DNA of 64,000 bases from JALYUA01 sp039933215 (GTDB lineage: Bacteria; Acidobacteriota; Thermoanaerobaculia; UBA5066; Gp7-AA6). Both the position numbers and the translations under genes were made by a program. The notes beneath the pieces were generated by a model. It did not search any database. It had not been told where the DNA came from and saw only the letters and a program-made list of their open reading frames with translations. Positions within the stretch are counted from its first letter, which is position 1. The number at the start of each line of letters is the position of its first letter. The DNA is taken from contig JBDTOO010000017.1 of assembly GCA_039933215.1 (NCBI GenBank), forward strand, positions 5,615 through 69,614, read 5' to 3'. This document shows positions 1-7,864 of the stretch, piece by piece.

Positions 1-22
1 TTCCTCCCACCTCTCTCCTTCC
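1..22. other. C/T-rich window edge, no gene
   Basis: The first bases are almost pure pyrimidine on the plus strand. They resemble the degenerate heptamer tracts near 15.7 and 23.9 kb, but too little is present to assign them to the same repeat. They lie just downstream of the stop of the alkyltransferase gene on the minus strand. Confidence 0.3.
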
Positions 23-829
23 TCAGGACGCCAGAGCCGCCGGGCGGCACGTTTCGCAGGGGTGGTATCCCGCGGCGAGGGCCGCGCGGGCGGTCCGGAA
101 CGGAACCGCGTTGTCCCGCAGGAGCGTCTCGATCCCCCCGCAGGTCGGGAAGCAGAAGAAGCGCCCCTCTTCGTTGCCGAGATACCGGGTGCCGGAGGCC
201 GCGAGGCGCTCGATCGCCGCCGGCCGCGCGCCTTCGGACTCGAGGAGCGTTTTCTTCGCCGTCTCTCCGAACACGTAGTCTCCGACCGTCCCGTCGCTGC
301 GGACGACCCGGTGGCAGGGGATCAGGAGCGGGACGGGATTGTGGGCGAGCGCGGTGCCGACGGCGCGCACCGCGCCGGGACGTCCGATCTCGCGCGCGAT
401 CCATCCGTACGGACGCACCTCGCCCCGGGGGATCTCGGCCGCCTTGTGCAGGACGGCGCACTCGAAGTCCGTCAGTCCTTGGAGATCGACGCGCGCGGCC
501 TCGCCGGTTGCCGCCTGGCAGCGCTCGACAGCGGCGCGGATCTCGCGGGGGGCGGGCGACTCCGCCGGGAACGCCGCGCGCCCGTGGCGGCGGCGAAACT
601 CCCTCTCGAAGCGGGCCGCGGACTCCGTGCGGAGGAGGAGCGAAATGCCTCGCGGTCCGCGCGCCACGAAGACCGAGCCGACGGGCGAGGCCACTCTCCA
701 GTACCGGTCCACGAGACCCACGCGGCGGAGGACCGCGGGCGCGAGAGATGCCGGGGCGCGTCCGCCGCCGAGGCTTCGGAGCGCCCGCGCGAGGGCCATG
801 GTGTCGTCGGGATTCGATCGGTTCTTCAT
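23..829 (-). CDS. O6-alkylguanine-DNA alkyltransferase with C-terminal Ada-type zinc domain
   Basis: Suicidal DNA repair protein (268 aa) expected to move alkyl groups from O6-alkylguanine to its own cysteine. The methyltransferase core spans about residues 115-200 and carries PCHRVV, with the acceptor at Cys172. Residues 216-265 add a second module matching the Ada metal-binding domain: FCFPTC and CETC place Cys226, Cys230, Cys258 and Cys261 with spacings 4, 28 and 3, close to E. coli Ada Cys38/42/69/72. In Ada this module is N-terminal and is followed by an AraC-type helix-turn-helix. Here the order is reversed and no helix-turn-helix is seen, so a methylphosphotriester sensor or scavenger role is inference. 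The ATG at 829 overlaps the stop of the upstream sigma factor (ATGA), so the two genes are probably co-translated. Confidence 0.88.
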   Translation of the reverse strand: MKNRSNPDDTMALARALRSLGGGRAPASLAPAVLRRVGLVDRYWRVASPVGSVFVARGPRGISLLLRTESAARFEREFRRRHGRAAFPAESPAPREIRAAVERCQAATGEAARVDLQGLTDFECAVLHKAAEIPRGEVRPYGWIAREIGRPGAVRAVGTALAHNPVPLLIPCHRVVRSDGTVGDYVFGETAKKTLLESEGARPAAIERLAASGTRYLGNEEGRFFCFPTCGGIETLLRDNAVPFRTARAALAAGYHPCETCRPAALAS

Positions 830-1440
830 CGGATGGCCTCCAGCGCGCGAACACGCGCGCTCCGGGAATTCGAGAGCGAAACGCGGAGAGCGTTGATCGC
901 CCGATGGACGTTCGACTTGGCGGTGCCGAGAGGTTGCCCGAGCACGGTGGCCACCTCGGCGATCGGCATCTCCTCGATGTAGCGCAGGATGAGAGCGGTT
1001 CGGAAACGATCCGGGAGCGCGTGCACGAGCGTCTCCAGGTCCGCGCGCCCACGGGACTTCTCGAGCCGGCGATCGGGCCTTTCCTCCGGGTCGTCGACCG
1101 GGTCGAACGGCCGGGCTCCGTCCTCCCCTCGGCCTCCCGCGGTCTCGAGCGGGACCGTCACCTGGCGGCGCCGCCGGAAGCGGTTTCGCGCGACGTTCAG
1201 AGCGATCCGGAACAGCCATGCGCGCAGGGAGAGGGCGCGGATCCGATCCGCCGGGTACGTCTTCAGGGCGCGGTACGCTCGGACGAGCGAGTCCTGGGCG
1301 ACCTCTTCCGCGTCCTCGCGATTGCGGCACAGGCGAAGCGCGAACCCGAAGAGCCGGTCCTGGTACTCGGAGACGAGGCGTTCGAAGGCGCCGTCGAGAT
1401 CACGGGCCAGCTGCGCTTCGAGCGTCTCCGGATTCGGCAT
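826..1440 (-). CDS. ECF-type RNA polymerase sigma factor (sigma-70 family)
   Basis: A 204-residue group IV sigma factor. Region 2 covers about residues 20-90, with the helix LCRNREDAEEVAQDSLVRAY that binds core polymerase and the -10 element. Region 4 is at about residues 140-190, with IAEVATVLGQPLGTAKSNVH as the -35-binding helix-turn-helix. A basic run (NRFRRRRQ) links the two. The ATG at 1440 is preceded by an AAAGG-like ribosome site; an upstream in-frame start at 1554 would add 38 residues unlike the family and is not favoured. No anti-sigma factor lies next to it. The only coupled partner is the DNA alkyltransferase, which suggests a DNA-damage or alkylation-linked regulon, by inference. 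Confidence 0.88.
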   Translation of the reverse strand: MPNPETLEAQLARDLDGAFERLVSEYQDRLFGFALRLCRNREDAEEVAQDSLVRAYRALKTYPADRIRALSLRAWLFRIALNVARNRFRRRRQVTVPLETAGGRGEDGARPFDPVDDPEERPDRRLEKSRGRADLETLVHALPDRFRTALILRYIEEMPIAEVATVLGQPLGTAKSNVHRAINALRVSLSNSRSARVRALEAIR

Positions 1441-1670
1441 CGCATCGCCTTTCCCGGCGGCCGGACCGCCCGCGACGACGCGCAGGGCGTACCGTTTCGG
1501 GCGGTCCGTCTCCGCGGTCGGGGTTGAGGGTCTTTCCGGGGTGCATCGTCGCATGGGGTCGGCCTCCGGTTAAGAAACACGGGAGGGGCGGCGAAGGTTG
1601 CGGCTTTCGGGCGGAAATCCAGACGGCCGCCCGGGGTGCGCCGTGCGACGGTCTTCGCCCGGCGTGTCCC

Positions 1671-2405
1671 CTACTTGAGAGTGAGATACACGGTCATGGA
1701 CTCGCCGCGCATCGTGACGCGGTTCTCTTCGATGCCCGCGATCGTCAGGCCTTCGACGACGCCGCCGACCGGGAGCACCCGGCCGTTCAAGAGCGCCACG
1801 GGACTCGCTTCCGAATAGACGATCCCGCCGAGCTCGACGCGCGCGCCGTTCGGCGCCGTCAGCTCTCCCGCGTACGTCCGCCCGTCGGCCAGGCGCGGCG
1901 GGGGAAGCCGGACCGTCGCGGCTGCCGGTGAGGCTTTCGGCGCGACGGCGGCGGAAACCGGAACGGGCGCCCGGGCGGCGGATCGGTCCGCCGCGGCCCC
2001 GCCGGCCCGTAGAGTCGGGCCCGCGCCAGAGACTCGCGGCTCGATGCGCGCGGACGGCTCGACGCGCGCGGACGGGACCGCGGCGGCCGGACCGGCGGCG
2101 GACGAAAGAGCGGACGGCGGAGCGGAAACGGGGGGACGCACGGCGGGTCCCGCGGCGGCCGGAGCCCGGGAGACGGCCGGGGAAGGCCGCCGGCCGCGGA
2201 GAGCGAAAAAGGCGCCCGCTCCGCCGGCGACCGCGAGAACGATGCCCGCCGCGACGGCGAGTGTCTTGCCCCGAGTCCGGCGCAACGGCAGAGGGGCATA
2301 CGCCCACGGATCCGCGCCGCCGCGGCGCGTCGCCGTCTCCGCGGCGGGGGCGGCCTCTCGCGCCTGCTCGCGCGCGCGCTTCAGGGCCTCGTCGATCAGG
2401 CTCAT
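1671..2405 (-). CDS. GspB-like general secretion pathway assembly protein
   Basis: A 244-residue inner-membrane protein. It has a short cytoplasmic N-terminus (MSLIDEALKRAREQ), one membrane segment around residues 58-78, a long Pro/Ala-rich periplasmic linker (about 85-175), and a compact C-terminal domain (about 180-244) of the GspB_C type. That domain begins near LNGRVLPVGGVVEG and ends in a beta strand at the last residue. In ExeAB/GspAB systems this protein pairs with the AAA ATPase encoded immediately upstream to place the type II secretin through the cell wall. The ATG at 2405 overlaps the stop of that ATPase gene by four bases. No secretin gene lies in the window, so a T2SS rather than a type IV pilus partner is not proven. 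Confidence 0.75.
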   Translation of the reverse strand: MSLIDEALKRAREQAREAAPAAETATRRGGADPWAYAPLPLRRTRGKTLAVAAGIVLAVAGGAGAFFALRGRRPSPAVSRAPAAAGPAVRPPVSAPPSALSSAAGPAAAVPSARVEPSARIEPRVSGAGPTLRAGGAAADRSAARAPVPVSAAVAPKASPAAATVRLPPPRLADGRTYAGELTAPNGARVELGGIVYSEASPVALLNGRVLPVGGVVEGLTIAGIEENRVTMRGESMTVYLTLK

Positions 2406-3214
2406 GCCGTGCGTCCTTCGAGCTCGCGGATCGCCCGGCGAATACCGCGGCCGTCCAGCCGGTCCATTCCGTTCACGTACCCGTAAAGGAGCGCCTTGTC
2501 GCAAACGGCGTTGACCAGCCGGGGAATGCCCTGCGCGTACGCGTGGATCCTCCGGATGGCCCAGGGCGAGAATGAGGGCCTTCCGTTTCCGCCCGCGACG
2601 CGGAGCCGGTGCGCGATATAGCGCTCCGTGTCCTCCCGCGACAGGGGTCTCAGGTGGTAACGCACCGTGATGCGCTGCCGAAGCTGCCGGAGGGAACGAT
2701 TCTCGAGCTTCTCGCGCAGCTCGGGCTGGCCGATCAGCACGATCTGGAGGAGCTTGCGCTGGTCCGTCTCGAGGTTCGACAGAAGCCGCACCTGCTCGAG
2801 CAGGTCGTCGTCGAGATCCTGCGCCTCGTCGATGATGAGGACGACGTCGCGCCCCTCCGCGATCTGCTCGAACAGGAAGGCGTTCAGCATGTCCTGGTAG
2901 CTCGCGCGATCGAGCTTTCGCGGCTTCAGCCCGAGCTCGATCAGGATCGCCCGCAGGAGCTGCGTGCTCGTCAGGATCGGATTCAGGATGAGCGCCGTGC
3001 GGAACCCGGGGCCGAGCTCCTCCAGGATCGCCCGGCAGATGGTCGTCTTACCGGCTCCGACCTCGCCGGTGATCTGGATGAACCCCTTACGCTCGCGGAT
3101 TCCGAAGAGGACGTGGTGAAACGCCTCCCGGTGTTGGTCGCTGAAGAAGAGGAACCGGGGATCCGGCGTGATGTTGAAGGGCGACTCCCGGAAGCCGTAG
3201 AACGCGTTGTACAT
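2402..3214 (-). CDS. GspA/ExeA-like AAA ATPase
   Basis: A 270-residue ATPase starting MYNAFYGFRESPFN, the signature opening of ExeA/GspA and of related MSHA and pilus ATPases. Walker A GEVGAGKTT is at residues 50-58, Walker B VVLIIDEAQ at about 124-132, and a sensor-type GQPEL near 185. The usual C-terminal peptidoglycan-binding extension of ExeA is absent, so this is the short cytoplasmic form. It is first in a two-gene operon with the GspB-like gene (ATGA overlap). Role: ATP-driven assembly of an envelope secretion machine, known for the family and inferred here. Confidence 0.85.
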   Translation of the reverse strand: MYNAFYGFRESPFNITPDPRFLFFSDQHREAFHHVLFGIRERKGFIQITGEVGAGKTTICRAILEELGPGFRTALILNPILTSTQLLRAILIELGLKPRKLDRASYQDMLNAFLFEQIAEGRDVVLIIDEAQDLDDDLLEQVRLLSNLETDQRKLLQIVLIGQPELREKLENRSLRQLRQRITVRYHLRPLSREDTERYIAHRLRVAGGNGRPSFSPWAIRRIHAYAQGIPRLVNAVCDKALLYGYVNGMDRLDGRGIRRAIRELEGRTA

Positions 3215-3247
3215 GGCCCGCCGCCACGTTACACCCGGGCCGGTTCG

Positions 3248-3502
3248 TCAAAAGCCCCAGAGGGCGAGCTCGTTCAACAGGGTCGAAACCTCGGGATGCT
3301 CGGCGAGCTCGCGGTAGAGCCAGCCATGCTTCTCCTGGACAGAGGTCAGCTGGTCCCGCAGCCGGTCGGCGTCGCGATCGGCCGCGGCGCCTCGCAGACT
3401 CTCGAGGGAGCCGCGGGAGGCGTCGTCCAGGCGCGGCTCGATCTTCTGGTGCAGCGCGTCGAAGGCGTCGCGGACCCGGGACTCGTGTTCCATTTCGTTC
3501 AT
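3248..3502 (-). CDS. Small helical protein, DUF4404-like
   Basis: An 84-residue, charged, mostly helical protein without signal peptide. It has an N-terminal LHQKIEPRLDDASRGSLESL stretch and a C-terminal ELAEHPEVSTLLNELALWGF. The ending HP-x-L/V-x3-LL-x-LA-x-GF/I resembles the C-terminus of the DUF4404 family of small proteins of unknown function. Start is uncertain: ATG at 3502 (used), 3493 or 3526 are all possible. It lies 33 bp downstream of the GspA-like start on the same strand and is probably independent of that operon, because it is the upstream member and faces the divergent TPR/FG-GAP gene. Confidence 0.55.
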   Translation of the reverse strand: MNEMEHESRVRDAFDALHQKIEPRLDDASRGSLESLRGAAADRDADRLRDQLTSVQEKHGWLYRELAEHPEVSTLLNELALWGF

Positions 3503-3620
3503 GTGGTACCCCCAGACGCTCCGCATTCTCTCGCAAGAATTCGATAGTCGCGGCCCCGGGTGAGCCCGTATCGTCTCGCTGCCGCGCGGGCAGCCCTTTC
3601 GCCCGCCGCCGGGAGGAAGC

Positions 3621-5366
3621 ATGCAGAAGTCGGTGCCACGGCGGATCGCGGGCGTGAGGATTCTCCTCGGGGCGATTCTCGGCGGGGTGTTCCTCACCGT
3701 CCTCGCCGCGCGGGCGGGCGCGCTCGCCGGGGCGTCCGGTCCGGCCCCGACTCCGGCGCCTCCGAGCCCCGAAGTCGCCGCCGCGATGCGGAAGCTGCAG
3801 GCCGGAGACGCGGCGGGCGCCGCGAAGGCGCTCGAAGCCGCCGTCTCCGCGAAGCCATCCGACCCGCGCGCCTGGCGCGGCCTGGGTCTCGCCCGCCTCC
3901 GCCTGGGCGAGCTCGACGGCGCGGAGGCGGCGTTCCGAAAAGTGACGGAGCTCCAGCCGGACTCCGCGCCGGCCATGTACAACATGGGAGCGATCGCGGC
4001 GCGCCGCCGCGAGCCGGATCGGGCGTTCGAGTGGCTCGTCAAGGCGAAGGCGACCGGCCGGCTGGACATGACGTACGCCGCGGTCGACCCCGACCTCGAG
4101 TCGCTGCGAAAGGACGCGCGGTTCGCCGCGCTCATGCCCGGTCCCGAGTTTTTTGCGAAGCCGTTCGTCGAGACCGTCTCGATCATCCGCGAATGGGATG
4201 GCGAGGCGGCGAACGACCAGTTCGGGTGGATCGCGCGGGATATCGGAGACGTGGACGGCGACGGCGCCCACGACGTCGTGACCTCCGCTCCGACGCGCGG
4301 CGAGAGCGCCGGACGCGTCTACGCCTACTCGTCGCGCAGCGGCCGTCTCCTGTGGAGCGCGGACGGAAAGCCGGGAGATCAGCTCGGCAACGGCGTCGAG
4401 AGCGCGGGCGACGTCGATCGCGACGGCGTGCCGGACGTGATCGCCGGAGCGCCCGGCGGAAACCGGGCTGCCGTCTACTCCGGCCGCGACGGGCGGGTTC
4501 TCCGCACGTTCACGGCCGGTGAGAAGGGCGACAGCTTCGGGCAGCACGTCTCGGGAGTCGGAGACTTCGACGGCGACGGCTCCGCCGACCTGATCGTCGG
4601 CGCGCCGGGAAACAACGCGGCGGGAAAGGGCGCCGGACGCGCGTACGTCTACTCGGGCCGGGACGGGCGTCTCCTGCTCACCCTGTCGGGGGAACGCGAA
4701 GGCGACGGTTTCGGGAGCACCGTCGGAGGCGCCGTCCGCGGCGCGTCGCGATTTCTCATCGTCGGAGCGCCGCAGGCCGGACCGCGAAAGACGGGAAGGA
4801 CGTACGTCTACGACCGGCTCGCAGCGAAGCCGAAGTTCGTCATCGAATCGGATGAAACCGGAGCCGCCCTGGGCTCCATGTTCGTCTCGGTTGCGGGGGA
4901 CGTCGACGGGGACGGCGTTCCGGACATCTACGCCTCCGACTGGTCGAACGGCGCCAGGGGGCCGTCCACCGGGCGGATCTACGTCCATTCGGGAAAGTCG
5001 GGGCAGCGGCTGCTGACACTGACGGGCGGCACGCCGGGCGAGGGGTTCGGCATCGGCGCCGCCACCGCGGGCGACGTCGACGGCGACGGCCGCGCCGACC
5101 TCGTCATCGGAGCGTGGCAATTCGCGGGCGCCGCTGCGTCCGGGGGAAAAGTGACCGTCTTCTCGGGCCGCGACGGATCGGTGCTCCGGGAAATCACGGG
5201 CCGCGTCCCCGGAGAGACGCTCGGGTTCGACGCGGTGGGAATCGGCGACGTCGACGGCGACGGCGCGGTCGACCTCCTGATCACGTCCGCGTGGAGCGGT
5301 GTTCGCGGATATCACTCGGGCCGGATGTACATCGTGTCGAGCGGCATCTCCCGCCGCCACTCGTAA
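3621..5366 (+). CDS. Membrane-anchored TPR and FG-GAP repeat protein
   Basis: A 581-residue exported protein. A hydrophobic N-terminal segment (about residues 12-34) is followed by a TPR-like helical region (about 48-150) and then by six or more integrin-like FG-GAP blades. Each blade holds a calcium-binding loop of DxDxDG type: DVDGDGAHD, DVDRDGVPD, DFDGDGSAD, DVDGDGVPD, DVDGDGRAD and DVDGDGAVD. Such beta-propellers bind calcium and usually mediate surface contacts; no enzyme motif is visible. A strong GGAGG precedes the ATG at 3621. The DUF1579-like gene follows 14 bp later, so they may be co-transcribed. The repeats make long spurious open frames on the opposite strand. Confidence 0.85.
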   Translation: MQKSVPRRIAGVRILLGAILGGVFLTVLAARAGALAGASGPAPTPAPPSPEVAAAMRKLQAGDAAGAAKALEAAVSAKPSDPRAWRGLGLARLRLGELDGAEAAFRKVTELQPDSAPAMYNMGAIAARRREPDRAFEWLVKAKATGRLDMTYAAVDPDLESLRKDARFAALMPGPEFFAKPFVETVSIIREWDGEAANDQFGWIARDIGDVDGDGAHDVVTSAPTRGESAGRVYAYSSRSGRLLWSADGKPGDQLGNGVESAGDVDRDGVPDVIAGAPGGNRAAVYSGRDGRVLRTFTAGEKGDSFGQHVSGVGDFDGDGSADLIVGAPGNNAAGKGAGRAYVYSGRDGRLLLTLSGEREGDGFGSTVGGAVRGASRFLIVGAPQAGPRKTGRTYVYDRLAAKPKFVIESDETGAALGSMFVSVAGDVDGDGVPDIYASDWSNGARGPSTGRIYVHSGKSGQRLLTLTGGTPGEGFGIGAATAGDVDGDGRADLVIGAWQFAGAAASGGKVTVFSGRDGSVLREITGRVPGETLGFDAVGIGDVDGDGAVDLLITSAWSGVRGYHSGRMYIVSSGISRRHS

Positions 5367-5380
5367 GGAAGGAAGACCTC

Positions 5381-5929
5381 ATGAGAACGAACACGGGAAG
5401 GATCACCGCCGCGGTGGTGGCGGCCGCGGCCGCCCTCGCGGCGCCGCCGCCATTGCCGACTCAGGAACCGACTGCGCCGCCGCGTCCGAAGCCGTGCGTC
5501 TCCGCGGAGCACCGGCAGTTCGATTTCTGGGTCGGATCGTGGGACGTCGTCACGCCGGACGGGAAGCCCGCGGGGACGAACGAGGTCCGCTCGATCCTCG
5601 GCGGATGCGCTCTCCAGGAGAACTGGGTCGGAGTCAGGGGCGTGACGGGCACGAGCCTGAACGCGTGGGACGCGGCGCGCGGGCTCTGGCACCAGACATG
5701 GATCGACAACGGCGGGTTCGTCCTGTACCTCGACGGCGGATTCGCCGGCGGGCGCATGGTGCTCTCGAGCGCGAAGAAAGTCGCCGGCGGAGCGGACGTC
5801 GTGAACCGCGTCACCTGGGAGCGGATCGACGGAAGCGCCGACCGCGTGCGGCAGCTCTGGGAGTCGTCACTCGACGGCGGAAAAACCTGGAAGGTCGCCT
5901 TCGACGGAACCTACGTCCGGAGGAAGTGA
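5381..5929 (+). CDS. Secreted DUF1579-like protein
   Basis: A 182-residue protein with a signal peptide (about residues 1-27) and a body opening with HRQFDFWVGSWDVVTPDGKP, the pattern of DUF1579-type lipocalin-like proteins. Two cysteines are visible (one just before the domain and one in GGCALQENW). No catalytic residues can be named and the family function is unknown. AAGGAAGGAAG precedes the ATG at 5381. The 3' end overlaps the end of the convergent AraC gene by 19 bp. Confidence 0.75.
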   Translation: MRTNTGRITAAVVAAAAALAAPPPLPTQEPTAPPRPKPCVSAEHRQFDFWVGSWDVVTPDGKPAGTNEVRSILGGCALQENWVGVRGVTGTSLNAWDAARGLWHQTWIDNGGFVLYLDGGFAGGRMVLSSAKKVAGGADVVNRVTWERIDGSADRVRQLWESSLDGGKTWKVAFDGTYVRRK

Positions 5930-6816
5930 GAAAAGACGGGCGCGTTCTCCGCCGATCCCCGGCGGAACCGCGACGGGGTGACGCCGAACTCGCGGCGGAA
6001 CGCGGCCGTGAAGTGGCTGTGGCTCGAGTAGCCGAGGTCCAGGGCGACGTCCGTCAGGTCGCGCCCCGGCTGGCGGAGGCGCTCGAGCGAAGACGCGAGG
6101 CGCAGCCGGTCGCGGACTGCGTGCAGCGTGCTTCCCGTCTCGCGCCGGAAGACGCGGCACAGGCGGAACACCGACACTCCGAGCGAGGCCGCAACGTCGG
6201 CCAAGCCCGCCGGCCTGCGGAAAGATCGCGCGAGCTCCGCTCTCGCCGCGTCCGCAAGGTCCCGGTCGCTGCGCCGGCTGCGCGGATCCCTCCGGAACGG
6301 GGCGCCCCAGGCCGCCGTGAGCAGCCGGCGGAGGACCGCGACCATCGTCTCCTCGACGCGAAGCGTGTCGGGATGCTCGCCATGCGAAAGCGCGTCGACG
6401 AGACGGCGCTGCTCGAGATAGGAACGCGGATCGCTCGGTCCCGCCGGGCACCGGAACGGCGCGAGCGTCCGGTCGGCCGCCGACGGGTCGATTTCCGACA
6501 TGGCGGCCGTCAGGAGGCTCGGAGCGAAGGCGAACCACTCGCAGCGATCGGGCTGCTCGTGGATGCTGTCCCGCCGGTACACCTGTCCCCGGTTGTAATA
6601 GGTGACGACGTCCGGTCCGGCGACGAAGGGCTCGCCGCCCTCGTGCGTGATCTGCACGACGCTCCGCGGGAACACGACGATGTGGCGCTGGATGGGTCCG
6701 GAGTCGTGAAACTGCGGATGGCCCGGGCGGACGCGGAATTTCCCGATTTCGAGGACCGGGCTCGCAAAGAGGAGCCGATCGAGAGGGAGACGGTCGCCGT
6801 CAGCGGTCGGGATCAC
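5911..6816 (-). CDS. AraC-family transcriptional regulator
   Basis: A 301-residue regulator. An N-terminal cupin-like sensing half (about residues 15-110) contains FPRSVVQITHEGG. The C-terminal AraC double helix-turn-helix (about 190-290) includes LADVAASLGVSVFRLCRVFR and the signature VALDLGYSSHSHFTAAFRREFGVTPS. The likely start is GTG at 6816, which lies inside the 3' end of the upstream ypdA-like gene (17-bp overlap), so the two are probably one transcript. Its target may be its own operon or the reductase. The ligand cannot be told from sequence. Confidence 0.85.
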   Translation of the reverse strand: MIPTADGDRLPLDRLLFASPVLEIGKFRVRPGHPQFHDSGPIQRHIVVFPRSVVQITHEGGEPFVAGPDVVTYYNRGQVYRRDSIHEQPDRCEWFAFAPSLLTAAMSEIDPSAADRTLAPFRCPAGPSDPRSYLEQRRLVDALSHGEHPDTLRVEETMVAVLRRLLTAAWGAPFRRDPRSRRSDRDLADAARAELARSFRRPAGLADVAASLGVSVFRLCRVFRRETGSTLHAVRDRLRLASSLERLRQPGRDLTDVALDLGYSSHSHFTAAFRREFGVTPSRFRRGSAENAPVFSHFLRT

Positions 6817-7864
6817 TTCCCTTCGGAGTACGCAACGGCGGGAGGAAGGTTGCGGAGGGCACCGCGCCGTCTCTCCCCGCTCCGGCGAACGCGGGACTCT
6901 TCGCGATGGCGCCCGCGATCATCGCCGCGTGGTGGCGGCTGTTCTCGATGAAAATGCGGCCGACTTCGACGCCGCCGAGCAGCGCGCCCGCGAGATAGAT
7001 CCCGGGAACGTTCGACTCGAGCGTCTGCGGATCGTGCGCGGGCGCCCGCGCGGGACCCTCGAGCCGGATCCCGCACCTCTCGAGAAACGCGAAGTCGGGC
7101 TCGTACCCGATGAGAGGGAAGACGCCCTCCCCCGGGACCCGCTCCGATCCGGCCGGTGTGTCGATCGTGACGGCGTCGGAAGAGATCGAGGTCACGCGGC
7201 TCTCGAAGAACGCCCGGATGCTTCCCGCCCGGATCCGGTTCTCGAGGTCCGGCTTGATCCAGTATTTGACGCGGTCGGAAAACGCGGGTGCGCGCACGAC
7301 CATCGTCACACGCGCGCCGTGCCGGTAGAGGTCGAGCGCCGCTTCACAGGCGGAGTTCTTTCCTCCGACGACGACCACGTCGCGGCCATGGAAGGGGTAG
7401 CCGGACACGTAGCGCGCCCGGACGTGCGGCAGGTCGTCCCCGGGGACGCCGAGCCGTTTGGGATTGTCGAAGAAGCCCGTCGCCACGATCGCGGCCGGCG
7501 CGGTTTCCTCTCGGGACGCTCCGCGGCGGTCGAGCGAGAGGCGCAGGACTCCGGCGCCGGCGGCCTCGATCGAGCGCACCTCCGTTTCGGCGGCGATCGG
7601 AACTTCGAACGCGTCGGCCACGCCGCGGTAGTACGCGAGGGTCTCCAGTCGAGTGGGATGGGGCTCGGGTCCTGCGAAGGGGACGCCCGCGATGCCGAGC
7701 AGGTCGCGCGTCGAAAACCACCGCATTTCCTCGGGCATCCGGTAAATCGTGTTCAGGATCCCCCCGCGGTCGTAGCAGACCGCGTCGATGCCGCGCCGGC
7801 GGAGCTCGATCGCGCACGCGATCCCGGTCGGACCCGCGCCGACGATCGCAACGGGGGACGTCAT
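6800..7864 (-). CDS. ypdA: YpdA-like FAD-dependent bacillithiol disulfide reductase
   Basis: A 354-residue flavoprotein of the two-dinucleotide-fold type. The FAD site is VAIVGAGPTGIACAIELRRRG (residues 5-25), and the NADPH site VVVVGGKNSACEAALDLYRHG (about 162-182) carries the GGKNSA signature of YpdA/Bdr. A third motif, GIYLAGALLGG (about 293-303), closes the FAD site. There is no CxxC pair, as expected for YpdA, which recycles bacillithiol disulfide using other residues. Bacillithiol use by this organism is inference; no bsh genes are in the window. The ATG at 7864 abuts the divergent hydrolase, and the AraC gene follows with an overlap. Confidence 0.8.
   Translation of the reverse strand: MTSPVAIVGAGPTGIACAIELRRRGIDAVCYDRGGILNTIYRMPEEMRWFSTRDLLGIAGVPFAGPEPHPTRLETLAYYRGVADAFEVPIAAETEVRSIEAAGAGVLRLSLDRRGASREETAPAAIVATGFFDNPKRLGVPGDDLPHVRARYVSGYPFHGRDVVVVGGKNSACEAALDLYRHGARVTMVVRAPAFSDRVKYWIKPDLENRIRAGSIRAFFESRVTSISSDAVTIDTPAGSERVPGEGVFPLIGYEPDFAFLERCGIRLEGPARAPAHDPQTLESNVPGIYLAGALLGGVEVGRIFIENSRHHAAMIAGAIAKSPAFAGAGRDGAVPSATFLPPLRTPKGSDPDR

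Noticed and set aside
3087..5360. A 757-codon frame antisense to the TPR/FG-GAP gene
   Set aside because: Mirror of the repeated Asp/Gly-rich calcium loops; no family resemblance, and the plus-strand gene has a strong ribosome site.
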